Source: Lutjanus erythropterus
Taxonomy: Eukaryota > Chordata > Actinopteri > Lutjaniformes > Lutjanidae
Assembly (NCBI GenBank): GCA_020091685.1
Contig: CM034600.1
Location: forward strand, 2,632,024 to 2,696,023
Direction: 5' to 3'
DNA: 64,000 bases
Part shown: positions 43,615 to 54,100 of the stretch, piece by piece
Position numbering within the stretch: position 1 is the first letter of the stretch
How the letters are laid out: every line of letters starts with the position of its first letter
Made by a program: the position numbers and the translations under genes
The notes under the pieces: generated by a model
The model's database searches: none
What the model saw: the letters and a program-made list of their open reading frames with translations, nothing else
What the model was told of the DNA's origin: nothing

Positions 43615-44290
43615 ACTGAAAATGTGTACTCAAGTACAAGTACTGTCACACTGCTGAAATATTACTCAATTACAAGTAAAAGCACTGGTGTTAGAAACAA
43701 AAGTACAAAGTATTCATTGCAAAAACTACTCGAGTATTAGTTACTTTTAACCGTAACCAGAGTATGGTTGAAAATTTTTTGCGATTTATGAACCAGTAGT
43801 TGAAAACACTAATAATTAAGTAATCTTTAATCATTTATAAGATACAAAGTTTTTTCCCCCCTATTCTCTTTTTTTCCTTTTTGGTCATTTTTGGCTGCAA
43901 ACAGCTCCGTCAGACAAAATGATGTCAAATGAGGTGCAATTACTGCCATAACTATTGATTAAATATCCATGAATACATTTTTAATTGCTTAAATTCTTAA
44001 CGGAAAATAATCGATTAATGCTTCATCATTACCATCATTACTCCAGACGTGTGCTTGTTTTGTTTTCCATCCATATGTCCTGGTTCTCATTGGCTTGTTT
44101 GTGATCAGATCACCTGATTGGCTCCTAAAATGCAGATGAAAGGTTTGGATATTAATTCAAATTGTACTCAGGACTCAACTATGATTTTAAACCTAACTAA
44201 ACAGATGACATCTTGTAGTGAACAATTAAGTACACATAAAAGTACAGGCTTGGAAATCTACTTATAAAAGTACAAGTACCCACACACACG
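43615..44290 (+). repeat. Direct repeat Y, copy 1
   Basis: 'gtactcaagtacaagtactgtcacactgctgaaatattactcaa', 'actactcgagtattagttacttttaaccg', 'gctgcaaacagctccgtcagacaaaatgatgtcaaatgaggtgcaat' and 'attgtactca..actcaactatgatttta' recur in the same order at 45870-46400. Confidence 0.8.
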
Positions 44291-44360
44291 GGGTTACAAC
44301 ATAAATAAGGCCTCATCAGAAAGCACACACAGGTTTTGAACACCGGTGGGCAGCAAAGAT

Positions 44361-44366
44361 TTTATT
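44361..44366 (-). terminator. AATAAA on the minus strand, possible poly(A) signal
   Basis: TTTATT on the plus strand reads AATAAA on the minus. It would lie downstream of the exon-like minus-strand segment at 48905-49028 and of an acceptor-like 'ttttctgctgcag' near 45790. It could equally be chance. Confidence 0.2.
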
Positions 44367-44706
44367 GCCGTAACAACTGAGGGAGAACAGACGAGTGAAC
44401 CAATCAACACAGCAACATGAATTAAAAAAAACAAACAGCAGCCTGGGAGTCAAAATATGAAAATCATTCATTCATCGGTCACATGAGCGAGTGTGGGTCA
44501 TGTGACCGACGCTTCATGTAACAAGGACACATGTATGTATGGCTTTTAAACAGTCCTCTGAGGAGAGACGTAAACGCAACATCGATCCTTTATAATGGAG
44601 TGTAAAACATTTATACTATACTACTGTACATCTACATACCTACAGCTACACATTTCCTATAAGATTTTACATCATAGCCATGGGATTTTCCATGCATTTT
44701 TAGATT

Positions 44707-44729
44707 TATATATATATATATATATATAT
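44707..44729 (+). repeat. (TA)n microsatellite
   Basis: About 11 TA units followed by a poly(A)-rich stretch. Confidence 0.85.
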
Positions 44730-44892
44730 TTAAAAAAATAACTTTGTTAGTCTCAGCAAAACCAGACACACAGATTGTTTACAGAAACAGGAACTGGTTT
44801 GAGTAGCGAAGAAACAGCACAGCCTTCAGATGCAGCGTGTCCTGTAGAGTCCACTCAGCCTCATGCAGCTTCATATGAGGGATGCTTAATGC

Positions 44893-45429
44893 TTAAAGGG
44901 TTAGTTCACCCCAAAATGAAAATTCAGTCATTATCTACTCACCCTCACGCCAACTGAAGGTTGGGTACAGGTTTTTAATCCACAAAACACACATTAAAAC
45001 TGCGTTGTTGACCACCAGTGTTGCAGGCGACCAGAATAAAACATGAAATGCCTCCATACTGCTCGTCTGGTGTAATCTGAGTCTCCTAAAGCCCCAACAT
45101 GCCAAGTTGATAAGAAAATGTTATTTCCACCATGTTTTTTGGCCTGAATCTTCACTGTAGATCCTTAGCTTGGAGCCACGTTCATGTGCACATGCACACT
45201 GTCTGAACTGGGGGTGTGTGGTGTGACGGTGTGCAAACAGCATGTCGGGGCTTTAGGAGACTTGGATTACACCAGACAAGAGATATGGAAGCATTAATGT
45301 TTTCTTCCAGTTATCATTTTCTTGTGAAACTCCAGCAGTGTTCTGTGGACTAAAGACCCGACCTTCAATCAGCATGAGGGTGAGTGGATAATGACTGAAT
45401 GTTCTTTTTTGGGTGAACTAACCCTTTAA
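44893..45429. mobile_element. MITE with TTAA-flanked inverted ends, copy 1
   Basis: The left end TTAA-AGGGTTAGTTCACCC mirrors the right end GGGTGAACTAACCCT-TTAA. A second inner inverted pair ('ctcctaaagccccaacatg' at 45085 and 'catgtcggggctttaggag' at 45242) makes a long hairpin. TTAA at both ends suggests a TTAA target-site duplication, as in piggyBac-type elements. It is related to 52263-52846. Confidence 0.75.
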
Positions 45430-45869
45430 TGCAGGACAGGGTCTTTTCTGGGAATAACAGGCTGAGAAGAGGATCACTGTATGTCTCACAAACACATGAA
45501 AGATGATGACTTATGTTGTTAATACTTATCTTAATATTTGTTTGGGGTTTATCTGAGCAGTGGGTGAATCTGCTGGTTGGTGAACTCTTTTAAAGCCAGA
45601 CTGTGTCACCTTTATGACAGGATATAATAACACAGCAGTCCACTGTAAATTCAATTATCAGCTTAATTAAATTATCAGTTACATTTATCAGCAACCAGGA
45701 GACTCAGAGAGCACAGACCTCCACCTTCATGCAAATCTTCCAGCTCAACCACTAATGTCTTCAGCAGCGTCCTGCTGCTGCAGCAGAAAAAGACAAACAG
45801 ATCAGTATCATCAGTATATTTTCATGTTATTACCACATACAAACTTATGATACTATTATTGTTATAACT

Positions 45870-46400
45870 ATGTACTGCAAGTCTGTACTCAGGTACAAGT
45901 ACTGTTACACTGCTAAAATATTACTCAAGTGCGAGTAAAAGTACTGATGTTATAAATATACTTAAGTAAAAGTACAAAGTATTTGGCGCAAAAACTACTC
46001 AGAGTATTAGTTCCTTTTAACCGCTGTTGTCACAGTCACCTCTGCAAAATAAGGTTGCAAATTTAGTGCATTTTCCTTAATCAGTAGTTGCAATTGCTGA
46101 TAATGGATTAATCATTAATAATTTATAAGACACTAAACATGTTTCTTCCTCATTTTTTGTTTTTTTTGTTAATATCTTCTCATTTTAAGTCGAAGAATGG
46201 CTGCAAACAGCTCTGTCAGACAAAATTATGTCAAATGAGGTGCAATCACTGCCATTGTCTATTGATTAAATATCCATGATTACATTTTTATTTGGTTAAA
46301 CTCTTAACCTGATTGGCTATTGGACATTAACTCAAATTGTACTCAGTACTCAACTATGATTTTACAGTAATTACAGTAATTTGAGTATTTGTAATTCATT
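45870..46400 (+). repeat. Direct repeat Y, copy 2
   Basis: Second copy of 43615-44290, in the same orientation and 2.2 kb downstream. It lacks part of the end of copy 1. The MITE at 44893 lies between the two copies. Confidence 0.8.
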
Positions 46401-46679
46401 ACTCCCAACCCTGACTATTTATCTTGTTATAATGTGAAGTGTTTCATGTTATAATGTAATAATCTGTTTTATTACACAACTTTGTGAATACTCATTTATG
46501 ATTGGTCAGTTATGGCAGTCTATGGTCTGTTATTTCTGAACAGCAGATGGTTTCTAAGAATCACAGACGCAGCTCTGATCAGAGATTCTGGAGGACTGGG
46601 CAGAAGCAAATATATTTTGTGTCAAATTATGGTTATTTTTTATTAAGTAGCCTTGTAATATGGTGCAGCATTGTACAGG

Positions 46680-46975
46680 AGAGCTGCAACAATTAATCAT
46701 CAAATATTTTGATAATCAATTGATGCACAAATGTACAAATTCTATCATTTCATTTAAATTCATCTCTTATGAAAGCAAATGTAACATCTTCGTGTTTTGG
46801 ACAAATCAAGACATTTGAGGACGCCAACCTGGGCTTTTGAAAACAGGGATCAGCATTTTTCACCATTTTCTGACATTTTACAGACCAAACAACTAGTCGA
46901 TTAATAATCGATTAATCATGACAATAATGAACAGATTAATCTGTGGTTAAAATAACGGTTAGTTGCAGCTCTACT
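46680..46975 (-). repeat. 'attaatcgatta' family repeat copy, reverse orientation
   Basis: It starts 'gagctgcaacaattaatcatcaaatattttgataatcaattg', passes 'ttttggacaaatcaagacatttgaggacg' and ends 'aacggttagttgcagctcta'. The two ends are inverted copies of each other. Confidence 0.75.
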
Positions 46976-47175
46976 GTACAGTGAGCGCTGGCATCCTGCA
47001 TCACCCTGTCAGGGTTTATTTTGCCATAATGATCCACTCACTGTACGTTATCCTTTACAGAACAAAACATCATAATAAAACATCACAACTTAACATCATA
47101 GCAAGAAACTATTCATGTTCTAATATGATCATTAATGATCATTTTTATATAAATTATATTTCCACCCTCTGCCAG

Positions 47176-47309
47176 ATCCAGGAAGCAGAAAAGATCATGG
47201 ACACCATCATAACAGTTAGCCCCGCACAGAACACCACCACCACTGCTGGACAGATGGACTCCAACGTCCCCCCTCCACAGATGACACTGCTGTCCAGCCA
47301 TCCCGCAAG
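47176..47309 (+). CDS. Unassigned exon-like segment
   Basis: A good acceptor ('tttccaccctctgccag') and a consensus donor ('caag|gtaagt') bound 134 bp with an open frame. The frame contains 'EAEKIMDTIITVSPAQNTTT' and a Pro/Ser/Thr-rich rest, entering in phase 0 and leaving in phase 2. The ATG of 'IMDT' sits in a fair context, so it could be a first coding exon. Short Thr/Pro-rich N-termini of this kind occur in small tetraspan proteins, but that is only a guess. I found no matching upstream or downstream exon; a LINE fragment starts 330 bp further on. Confidence 0.35.
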
Positions 47310-47345
47310 GTAAGTCACTGTTAGCACACAACCACAGACACGGCG

Positions 47346-47451
47346 TCTAGAAGGGAACCCCAGATCCACAAGATCTTGCGAGAGTGAACATTTTGACCCA
47401 AACTATGAAAAAACTCCTGAGAGTCTCACAACTTTGGGGTTCCCTTCTAGA
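47346..47451. repeat. Foldback with perfect 17-bp inverted ends
   Basis: TCTAGAAGGGAACCCCA at 47346-47362 is repeated exactly as its reverse complement at 47435-47451, and the inner sequences are partly complementary. A single diverged end of the same kind, 'tctagaagggagcccaagat', stands at 58750. This is a small MITE-like hairpin. Confidence 0.75.
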
Positions 47452-47639
47452 CCCAACCAGCAGACACCGAGAGTAACGGACACCATGTGCCACCGCAGCA
47501 ATGGCGGCTCCACAAGATGACAAAATACACAAAACAGTCGCTTGATTCGTCTATATAGACGCCTCTCCATACACCAGCTCTAAATGTGACCTAGTAGCAC
47601 ACTTTGATAATCAACTTCTGGGTGAACTGACACTGCTGC

Positions 47640-48735
47640 TCCTCTACAGGAGAAGAAACGTCTGATGATAAGACCCATCCCTTGGTGAAGTAGTTCAGAA
47701 GAGCTGAGCGCAAATGGAGAAAAAATAAATTGACTGTCCACCATGATTTATGCAAAGAACCTGTTATTAAATACAATAAAGCAGTGTGAGATGCAAGGCA
47801 AGTCTGTTTCTCCAACATTATTACTGCCAACCTGAACAACCCCAGAATGCTATTCTTAACCATAAATAGAATCTTAAATCCACGTTCAGCCGTAGATCTA
47901 GTAGACCAAGCCTCCTGCACTAAATGTGAAGAATCTGCCTCCTTCTTTAAAGAAAAAAATGTATAACATTACACTCAATATTCATGCCATGCCAGGATAT
48001 ATTTAACAATTCAAACCTGTCTCTAGTATGAAACCATCTACCTGCTCTCTCGACCTCTTTTCAAGAGACCTTATGATAAACTGTCTTCAAATACACTCCT
48101 CATTTTAAATTCCTCCCTAGAGTCTGGTATTTCCCAAACCTTTTTAAGACCACAACAAAACCTTCACTCAAACTTAAACCCAGCTTCTCTTAATAACTAC
48201 CACCCAATCTTAAACTTACCTCTCCTAAGCAAGGTTCTAGAGAAAGAACAGTTAAAGTCATTTAAAGTCAAAGTCATTTACCATTTTCAATCTGCCACTT
48301 TTAGACATTAAAGCCCAAAAATCTGGAACACTTTGCCTTTAAACATTAGACTTGCTGACTCAGCATACAGTTTCAAACAACAACTCAAAACATCTTTTTA
48401 ATAAGGCTTATAACCAGCTGTAGACTAGATCGCTCCTCCTTGTGTACATGCTAAAGCTTGAGATCTGTGCCTAAACCAGACGGGACCTGACGGGTCAGGC
48501 TGCTATCAGGTTCAGGCTGAAATATGCTCATGAGGGTCGGGTTCAGGTCGGTTTTGGACAGAATTCTGTTTGGCCTCGACGGGCTCAACTTTTCAGGCAC
48601 AATTTAAGTGCTAGTATGTACTTTGATTTTTAATTAGTTTTGTGGATGATTTCTGTTGTTTTTATTTGCTGCTGAATTGTAAAGCACTTGGAATTGTGTT
48701 CTGTGCTGTAAAGTCCATTCATTCATTCATCACTA
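47640..48735 (+). mobile_element. LINE ORF2 3' half and 3' end, degenerate
   Basis: Broken frames in order show 'RRAERKWRKNKLTVHHDL' (47690 on), an 'SSLESGIFPN' block with 'NNYHPI' and 'LLSKVLEKE' (48100-48250), and a C-terminal 'IWNTLPLNIRLADSAYSFKQ' block with 'LKTHLFN' (48320-48400). A 3' UTR with 'ttgtaaagcacttggaattg' and an (ATTC)n end follow. The order and the short tandem 3' end are typical of L2-like fish LINEs. Stops and shifts in every block, plus an internal deletion of the catalytic part, make it inactive. Confidence 0.8.
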
Positions 48736-48904
48736 GGGATGGAATAGATGTGATCTGAACCTAGAAATGGGAGCTGATAATTTAACTGTTTCACTTGTTG
48801 GATATCAGACCAACATCACCAGTCAGTGGTCCAATCTGAATCTACACACGTGTCATCTTCTTATAAATAAAATTAAATAAATACAGCTACACAGCGCCTC
48901 CTAC

Positions 48905-49028
48905 CTTGGCGTTAAATACAGGGGAAGTACATCCCACATCTGTGGTGAAAACTCGCAGCGGCACCTCACTCATGGTGGAACAATAAACCAGCACAGAAAT
49001 GACAATTACCAACATAAACCACCATGTT
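48905..49028 (-). CDS. Unassigned exon-like segment encoding a hydrophobic stretch
   Basis: On the minus strand a strong acceptor ('ttttgtttgtgtttgttcag') and a donor ('gccaag|gtaggag') bound 124 bp. Only one frame is open: 'TWWFMLVIVISVLVYCSTMS' followed by 'EVPLRVFTTDVGC'. This looks like a transmembrane segment or signal peptide followed by an extracellular start. No partner exon was recognised; an acceptor-like site near 45790 could belong to a terminal exon. The coding claim is tentative. Confidence 0.3.
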
Positions 49029-49889
49029 CTGAACAAACACAAACAAAAAGTAACACTTGTATTTGGGAACATATAAGAGCACACTTAAACTCTCAACAAT
49101 GCATCATGGGAAATGAAGGCCATCTCTCAGCACCATAGACTTTAATGTAGACACTGCATTGAACACTTCAGTTTGCTGCTGCATTACGTTGACATTACTG
49201 ACATTTTCGTTTGGTCAAGACTGACATTTTGTTTTGTTTTTTCTAAAAAACTAAATGTGCAAAAAAAACAACAAAAAAAAAAAAAAACACACACACAGCT
49301 CCCCCGTGTACATGGATTTGTTCACAGGTCAGTCTTGACCTAACAAAAATGGTACGACACAACTTAACAACAAGCCAAAGTGGTCAATTCGGCGTCTACA
49401 TATATATTGTATACATATCTACGCTCAGCATTATCTGCGCCACACAATCCTACAGCGCCACACAATGGTTGGAGGACGCCATCGCACAAGTCCAAGCCTC
49501 TGGAGCATGAATTTAAACAAGATTTCCAGACGGAGAAAACTTGTGAACACAAACACAGTCCATCAACATCAGCTAACACAGAACGATTCACCACTAAACT
49601 TTTACCAAAATATTGGTTAAAATACCAATGATGATAATAATCTCAACTGAAAATAAGTGGATCTTTGCCCCACTAGTTACAACATGAAATACTTTGTTTC
49701 ACACAATAACAAGATAAATAGTATACTGTTACACAAGAAAGGTTTGTTGTTATATACTCATTCTTGAGAACTGGGACAAACTATTTTGATTCACGCTTCA
49801 ATTATGCTGGAAAACCTATTTTAACAGATCAAACTGTTGGCTGTTACACCTTGAAACAGGCCAACGTCCTAGAGATTCATTTTATTTAA

Positions 49890-50270
49890 ATAAATGTAGT
49901 CTTACAGAGTTGACAAAATGTTACATTCTTTAATTTCACAGGAGGTGAGACAGGGGTCCTTAGGGTATAGCTAACCCTTTTTATGCCTGATAAAAAATGT
50001 GTTAAAATTCTCAAAATCTCAAACTAACAGTGCCTACTGATAACTATCATGATGGTCTTTGTTGTAAAGTAGATTTTATATGAAAATGTTGGCCCTTTAA
50101 AGTTGTGTCCCAGATATTCTTAATTCAAAACTTTTTAAAAACATGATTTAAAATGTCTGAAGTTGTGAATTCACATCTGGAACAGTGGTGTTTTCTGGCA
50201 CATTAGTTTTGACATTAAAAAAAACATGAAATCAAACCAAAACATTAAAAAAATACATTTCATACACATA
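49890..50270 (+). repeat. Dispersed repeat family X, copy 2
   Basis: 'acagagttgacaaaatgttaca', 'gagacaggggtccttagggtatagctaa', 'tttaaaatgtctgaagttgtgaattcacatc' and 'gtgttttctggcaca' match 18280-18930 in order. The SINE present in copy 1 is absent. Confidence 0.75.
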
Positions 50271-51060
50271 AATCTTTAAAGATTATTTTTTAGCAACAAA
50301 ATTGGAATTAGAGTGTTGATATGAATATTAAAAAAAAAAAAATTGGGAGGAAATAATTTGTCTCAGTTCTCAAGAATGGTTGTTAACATTATGTTTGTAT
50401 GTGGCAATAATGACAAAATAAATTGTTATGACAATAAACCTTTCATTTTTATGATTCTGATCCATTTTTCTTTTTCTGGCAGGGCAGCAGTATGTTGCTT
50501 TTTATGTCTGGATATATTTAAATTAGTTTAATTTGGTTATATGTTTTGTCCCGTCCACCATCCACGATGGGTTCACACATGCATGACGAATTCAGTTCAG
50601 CCACTTTTTTCACAAAAGTGAAAAATAATTTGTGTACCCGCCCCATGTTTCAGATCTGCTTCAAAATGTTATGGGTTCTTCTTGGCCTGTGCTACACTCT
50701 TCCACTGAGATCAGGATATTTCTCTCAGTTTGATTTGTTTGAGCCTCAGCAGCTGTCGCTGTGGAGAAAAAGCCATGAAATCAAAGCACGATGTTTGGTC
50801 ACTGCGGTCGAGAAACAACCCATCGCACCGGAGTTTGTGAACTGATTCAAACTGTTGAATGTATCCCAGCAGCTGTGAGAAGAACCAGCTCTGTCCTCCC
50901 CACACTGAACTGAACTGAACTGAAACTCCTGGAAACAAAAGTTTGTTGGCACTCCATGATCTCTGCTGCTCCTGCTGCATGTGGACGACAGCAGCAGTCT
51001 GACAGGCGGGTGGAGGCCGTGTCTTTAGAAAACAGGAGGAGGAGGAAACTCCTGGCAGGT

Positions 51061-51100
51061 GATGATGATGACGATGATGATGATGATGATGATGATGATG
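51061..51100 (+). repeat. (GAT)n microsatellite abutting the MTCH1 stop codon
   Basis: On the MTCH1 strand it reads CATCATCAT... directly after the TGA (51103-51101), with one CGT-type interruption. It forms the first 40 bp of the 3' UTR. The plus-strand frame that reads poly-Asp through it is an artefact. Confidence 0.95.
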
Positions 51101-54100
51101 TCAGTCCTCGATGGGGGGCGGGGACATCACAGGCACCCGGCGGAAGAAGAAGCTGGATCCTCTGAAGAGGTGGCCCTGACAGGAGGACACACACTTTAAA
51201 TGTTTTTGAATATTTAAACCTGATAACCTCCATCTAAAATATGAGCGTCAGCCTTAAAACCAACCTCGCCAACTAAGGAACTGAAAATGATGGAGTGAGG
51301 AACAAAAACACCTTCCCTCCAATACTCAATAAAACATAACAGTATTGAACTACTAAATATTAACATTGACAACTACAAGATAAAGCACAAAGATGATTTA
51401 AGAAAATAAAACCATAAATGATGTCAAAGATGAATTATTAATAAAGTTAAAGCTGGGGTAGACAGTTGAAACAGCTTGTTGATTGTTGAATCTCATTGTC
51501 AGGTCATCAAATACTGACATTTTAGGAATGAGACTCAACAACTATCTAACAACCTCTGATGAGATTTTTTAGTTTTCTCTCAGACCTCTTGAAATACATT
51601 CAGGGATGGATGATATGGCTTATAAATAATATCTCAATATTTTTAGGCAATGCAGCGATATACAATACACTGTGCATCTCAATATACACATTTTCTGTAA
51701 ACCAACATTCAGCAGATTCACAAACCGTTCTCTTCCTTTTGTGTCATGTGGTGTCCCTACATTTGCTGAAGTCAGAGGTCAGAGGTGAGACATGTTTTGT
51801 TATTTCAGCAGAATGGACTGAATGAAAGCTGTAAAGTGACTTTACCTTTTGGCTCAGGTGGTTCCAGCAGTGTAGCCAGGACTTAAAGATGGGAGAGTTA
51901 GGAGGAAGACCTGCAGCCAGGCTGACAGCACAAAACACAACCAACCAATCAGACTGAAGCATCAGGACTGTAGTCACGATTTTAGAAACAACGAGAGTGC
52001 AAGGAAATGGTTCAATTATTTGGATTTACTATATTTCATGTAGTCAAATGTGTTAAGAATATTTTATTTGGTTACCAAACTTAGCAAAATTAAAATTAAG
52101 AACAAAGACATAACTGAATAAATGAATTAATTTGCCATTAAACACACCAAAAATAACATTAAAATAAATGTAGGCATTTATTAAATTCTAAAATGTGACA
52201 TAAACATATTTTGCTTTGTATTCCCCGATTTTTACAATTTACTTTACCATTTAATGATCCATTTAAAGTGATAGTTCACCCAAAAATGAAATTTCATTTG
52301 GCGCGACACGAGATATATGAGATCTCACGTTACCTTCACATCTGTGTTTACATGCTACCTGGAAGTGACTCAGACAACAGAGAGAGATCTGCTCAGAAAT
52401 AGTGACTTGTTATGCGGACAGTTGACGTTGCAAACTTTCAACAAAGAAGAAAATGTCAGAGGACTTCAACATAGAAGAAAAACAGAATTTATGTGCTGCA
52501 GCCGCACCGCTTGAGCGAGAGCCTGTGTACCTGCTTCAGCTGTGAACACGAGGATCAGGTCTGAGAGACTACAGTTGATATTTAGGCTTTTTCGGTCAAA
52601 TTTTACAGACACTTGGATTACACCACACGAGCAGTATGGAGACATTTTGTGTTTTTTGTGTTCTTTTTTCACATTTTAAAACTGTTCACTGTTCACTTCA
52701 ATTGTACTGGATTTGGCTGCAACTCTTTTTTCCGCTGAAGCTCCAGGAGTGTTTTGTGAACTGGAGATCTTCACACATCCTCACATCAACACAGGGGTGA
52801 GTAGATGTTGAGTGAATTTTCATTTTTGGGTGAACTATCACTTTAAGTTATTATTTAATTATTTTTATATTTCTTTGTTTCATTTTCCCGTTGCATTTTA
52901 TTTAATTCTTTTTTACATTTCTTTATGGATTTCTTCTTCTTTATGTAAATGAGAGGGCTGTCATTCATAGTGTGTCACAGGATCAACTTTTCAAGTAAAT
53001 AAACAGACGGATTAATACAAAACTAAATAAAGAAAGAAACAAATTAAAAGAGAAATGCCAATTCATGCCACATTTTATAGATGAATTATAGATGAATTAA
53101 TGCCAACATTTATTGTTAACAGATTTTTGAATCAGTGAATTCTTTTTTTAGAAGCTTAAAAGTAATCACATTTATATAGATTCATTACAAATATACTTGA
53201 ATCAGCCTAAAACTCTCCACCATGTGCAGAACACAACATTTCCTTAAAATCACTAACCCCCTCCTGTTTTTTTTTTGTTTTTTTTTTACAAGCTGCAGTC
53301 AAATCAGCTACATCAGTCATTTATCTGAACAGTGAAATGTTCATCCTGATGAAAATAATACTCCTGATGATTAACTAATTCTCACTTCAAACCCTTGTTG
53401 TAAATGATTGATCAAATTGGTGAATGTACTAATGTTAGACAGAGTGACTCACCCACAGTTGTTGACTACCATCAGATCAGCCACCAGCATGAAGGGATAT
53501 GTTAGAACACTCACTGCAATCTGGAGAACAACGCGCTCCATTAATATGTCATGTAATGCTTCATATTAGAGGCATCTCAAATAACAGTCTGAGTGCTGAA
53601 CTTACGCCCATCACAAACTTGGTGTAGCTTCTCACTGCTGAGGCCTGACTGAACTGCAACACAAACACAAAGAGAGAGGTCACAGTCTGCTTCACTGCCT
53701 GTTTAAACAGGCGGGACTTTCTTGTTAGCCTGACTACAGCTGAAAAAAAAAATGCTTAAAACTGCATATAAATGAACGGTCACTTCATCAAATCACTTCA
53801 GCAGGTACAACATTCAGCTTTTCATCTGCTTTAGTCTCTGAACACTTTAATCGTGATGTGAATTTGTTTTAAATGTGACCAATTCAAAAGCACTTGTCTA
53901 TATTTTTATATGTTTTTTTATCACTCATTCTTGAAAATGCAACAAATTAAAAAATTATTGATACCAACACACTGATTCCAATTTTTTGTTGATATTTTAT
54001 GTTTAAAAATCATATCCTGTCAAAAAAAAAATCATTAAAAATGATTAATACAATGCTGCAATTCTAATTTTTGGGTGAAATATATTCTTTAAGGATTTAT

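Larger units (their letters stand above)
35392..51100. other. Convergent intergenic region between STK38 and MTCH1
   Basis: 15.7 kb that includes both 3' UTRs and mainly transposon and satellite sequence, itemised separately. Two exon-like segments (47176-47309 + and 48905-49028 -) are the only hints of further transcripts. No recognisable conserved protein was found; in particular no cdkn1a-like or srsf3-like reading frame, although those genes neighbour STK38 in mammals. Confidence 0.6.

Noticed and set aside
47154-47369. Minus-strand frame with hydrophobic segments over the orphan exon
   Set aside because: It lacks good minus-strand splice sites, whereas the plus strand has consensus sites at both ends of the same interval.
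50546-50845. 99-codon plus-strand frame with an acceptor-like site
   Set aside because: The sequence resembles a degraded interspersed repeat, with no donor, no recognisable domain, and a stop well before MTCH1.
35392-51100. A possible cdkn1a or srsf3 gene, expected from mammalian order next to STK38
   Set aside because: No reading frame with the CDK-inhibitor core or an RRM was found on either strand. The p53-like sites belong to a dispersed repeat and not to a recognisable promoter.
50956-51165. Plus-strand frame with a poly-Asp run
   Set aside because: It reads through the (GAT)n repeat and the antisense of the last MTCH1 exon.
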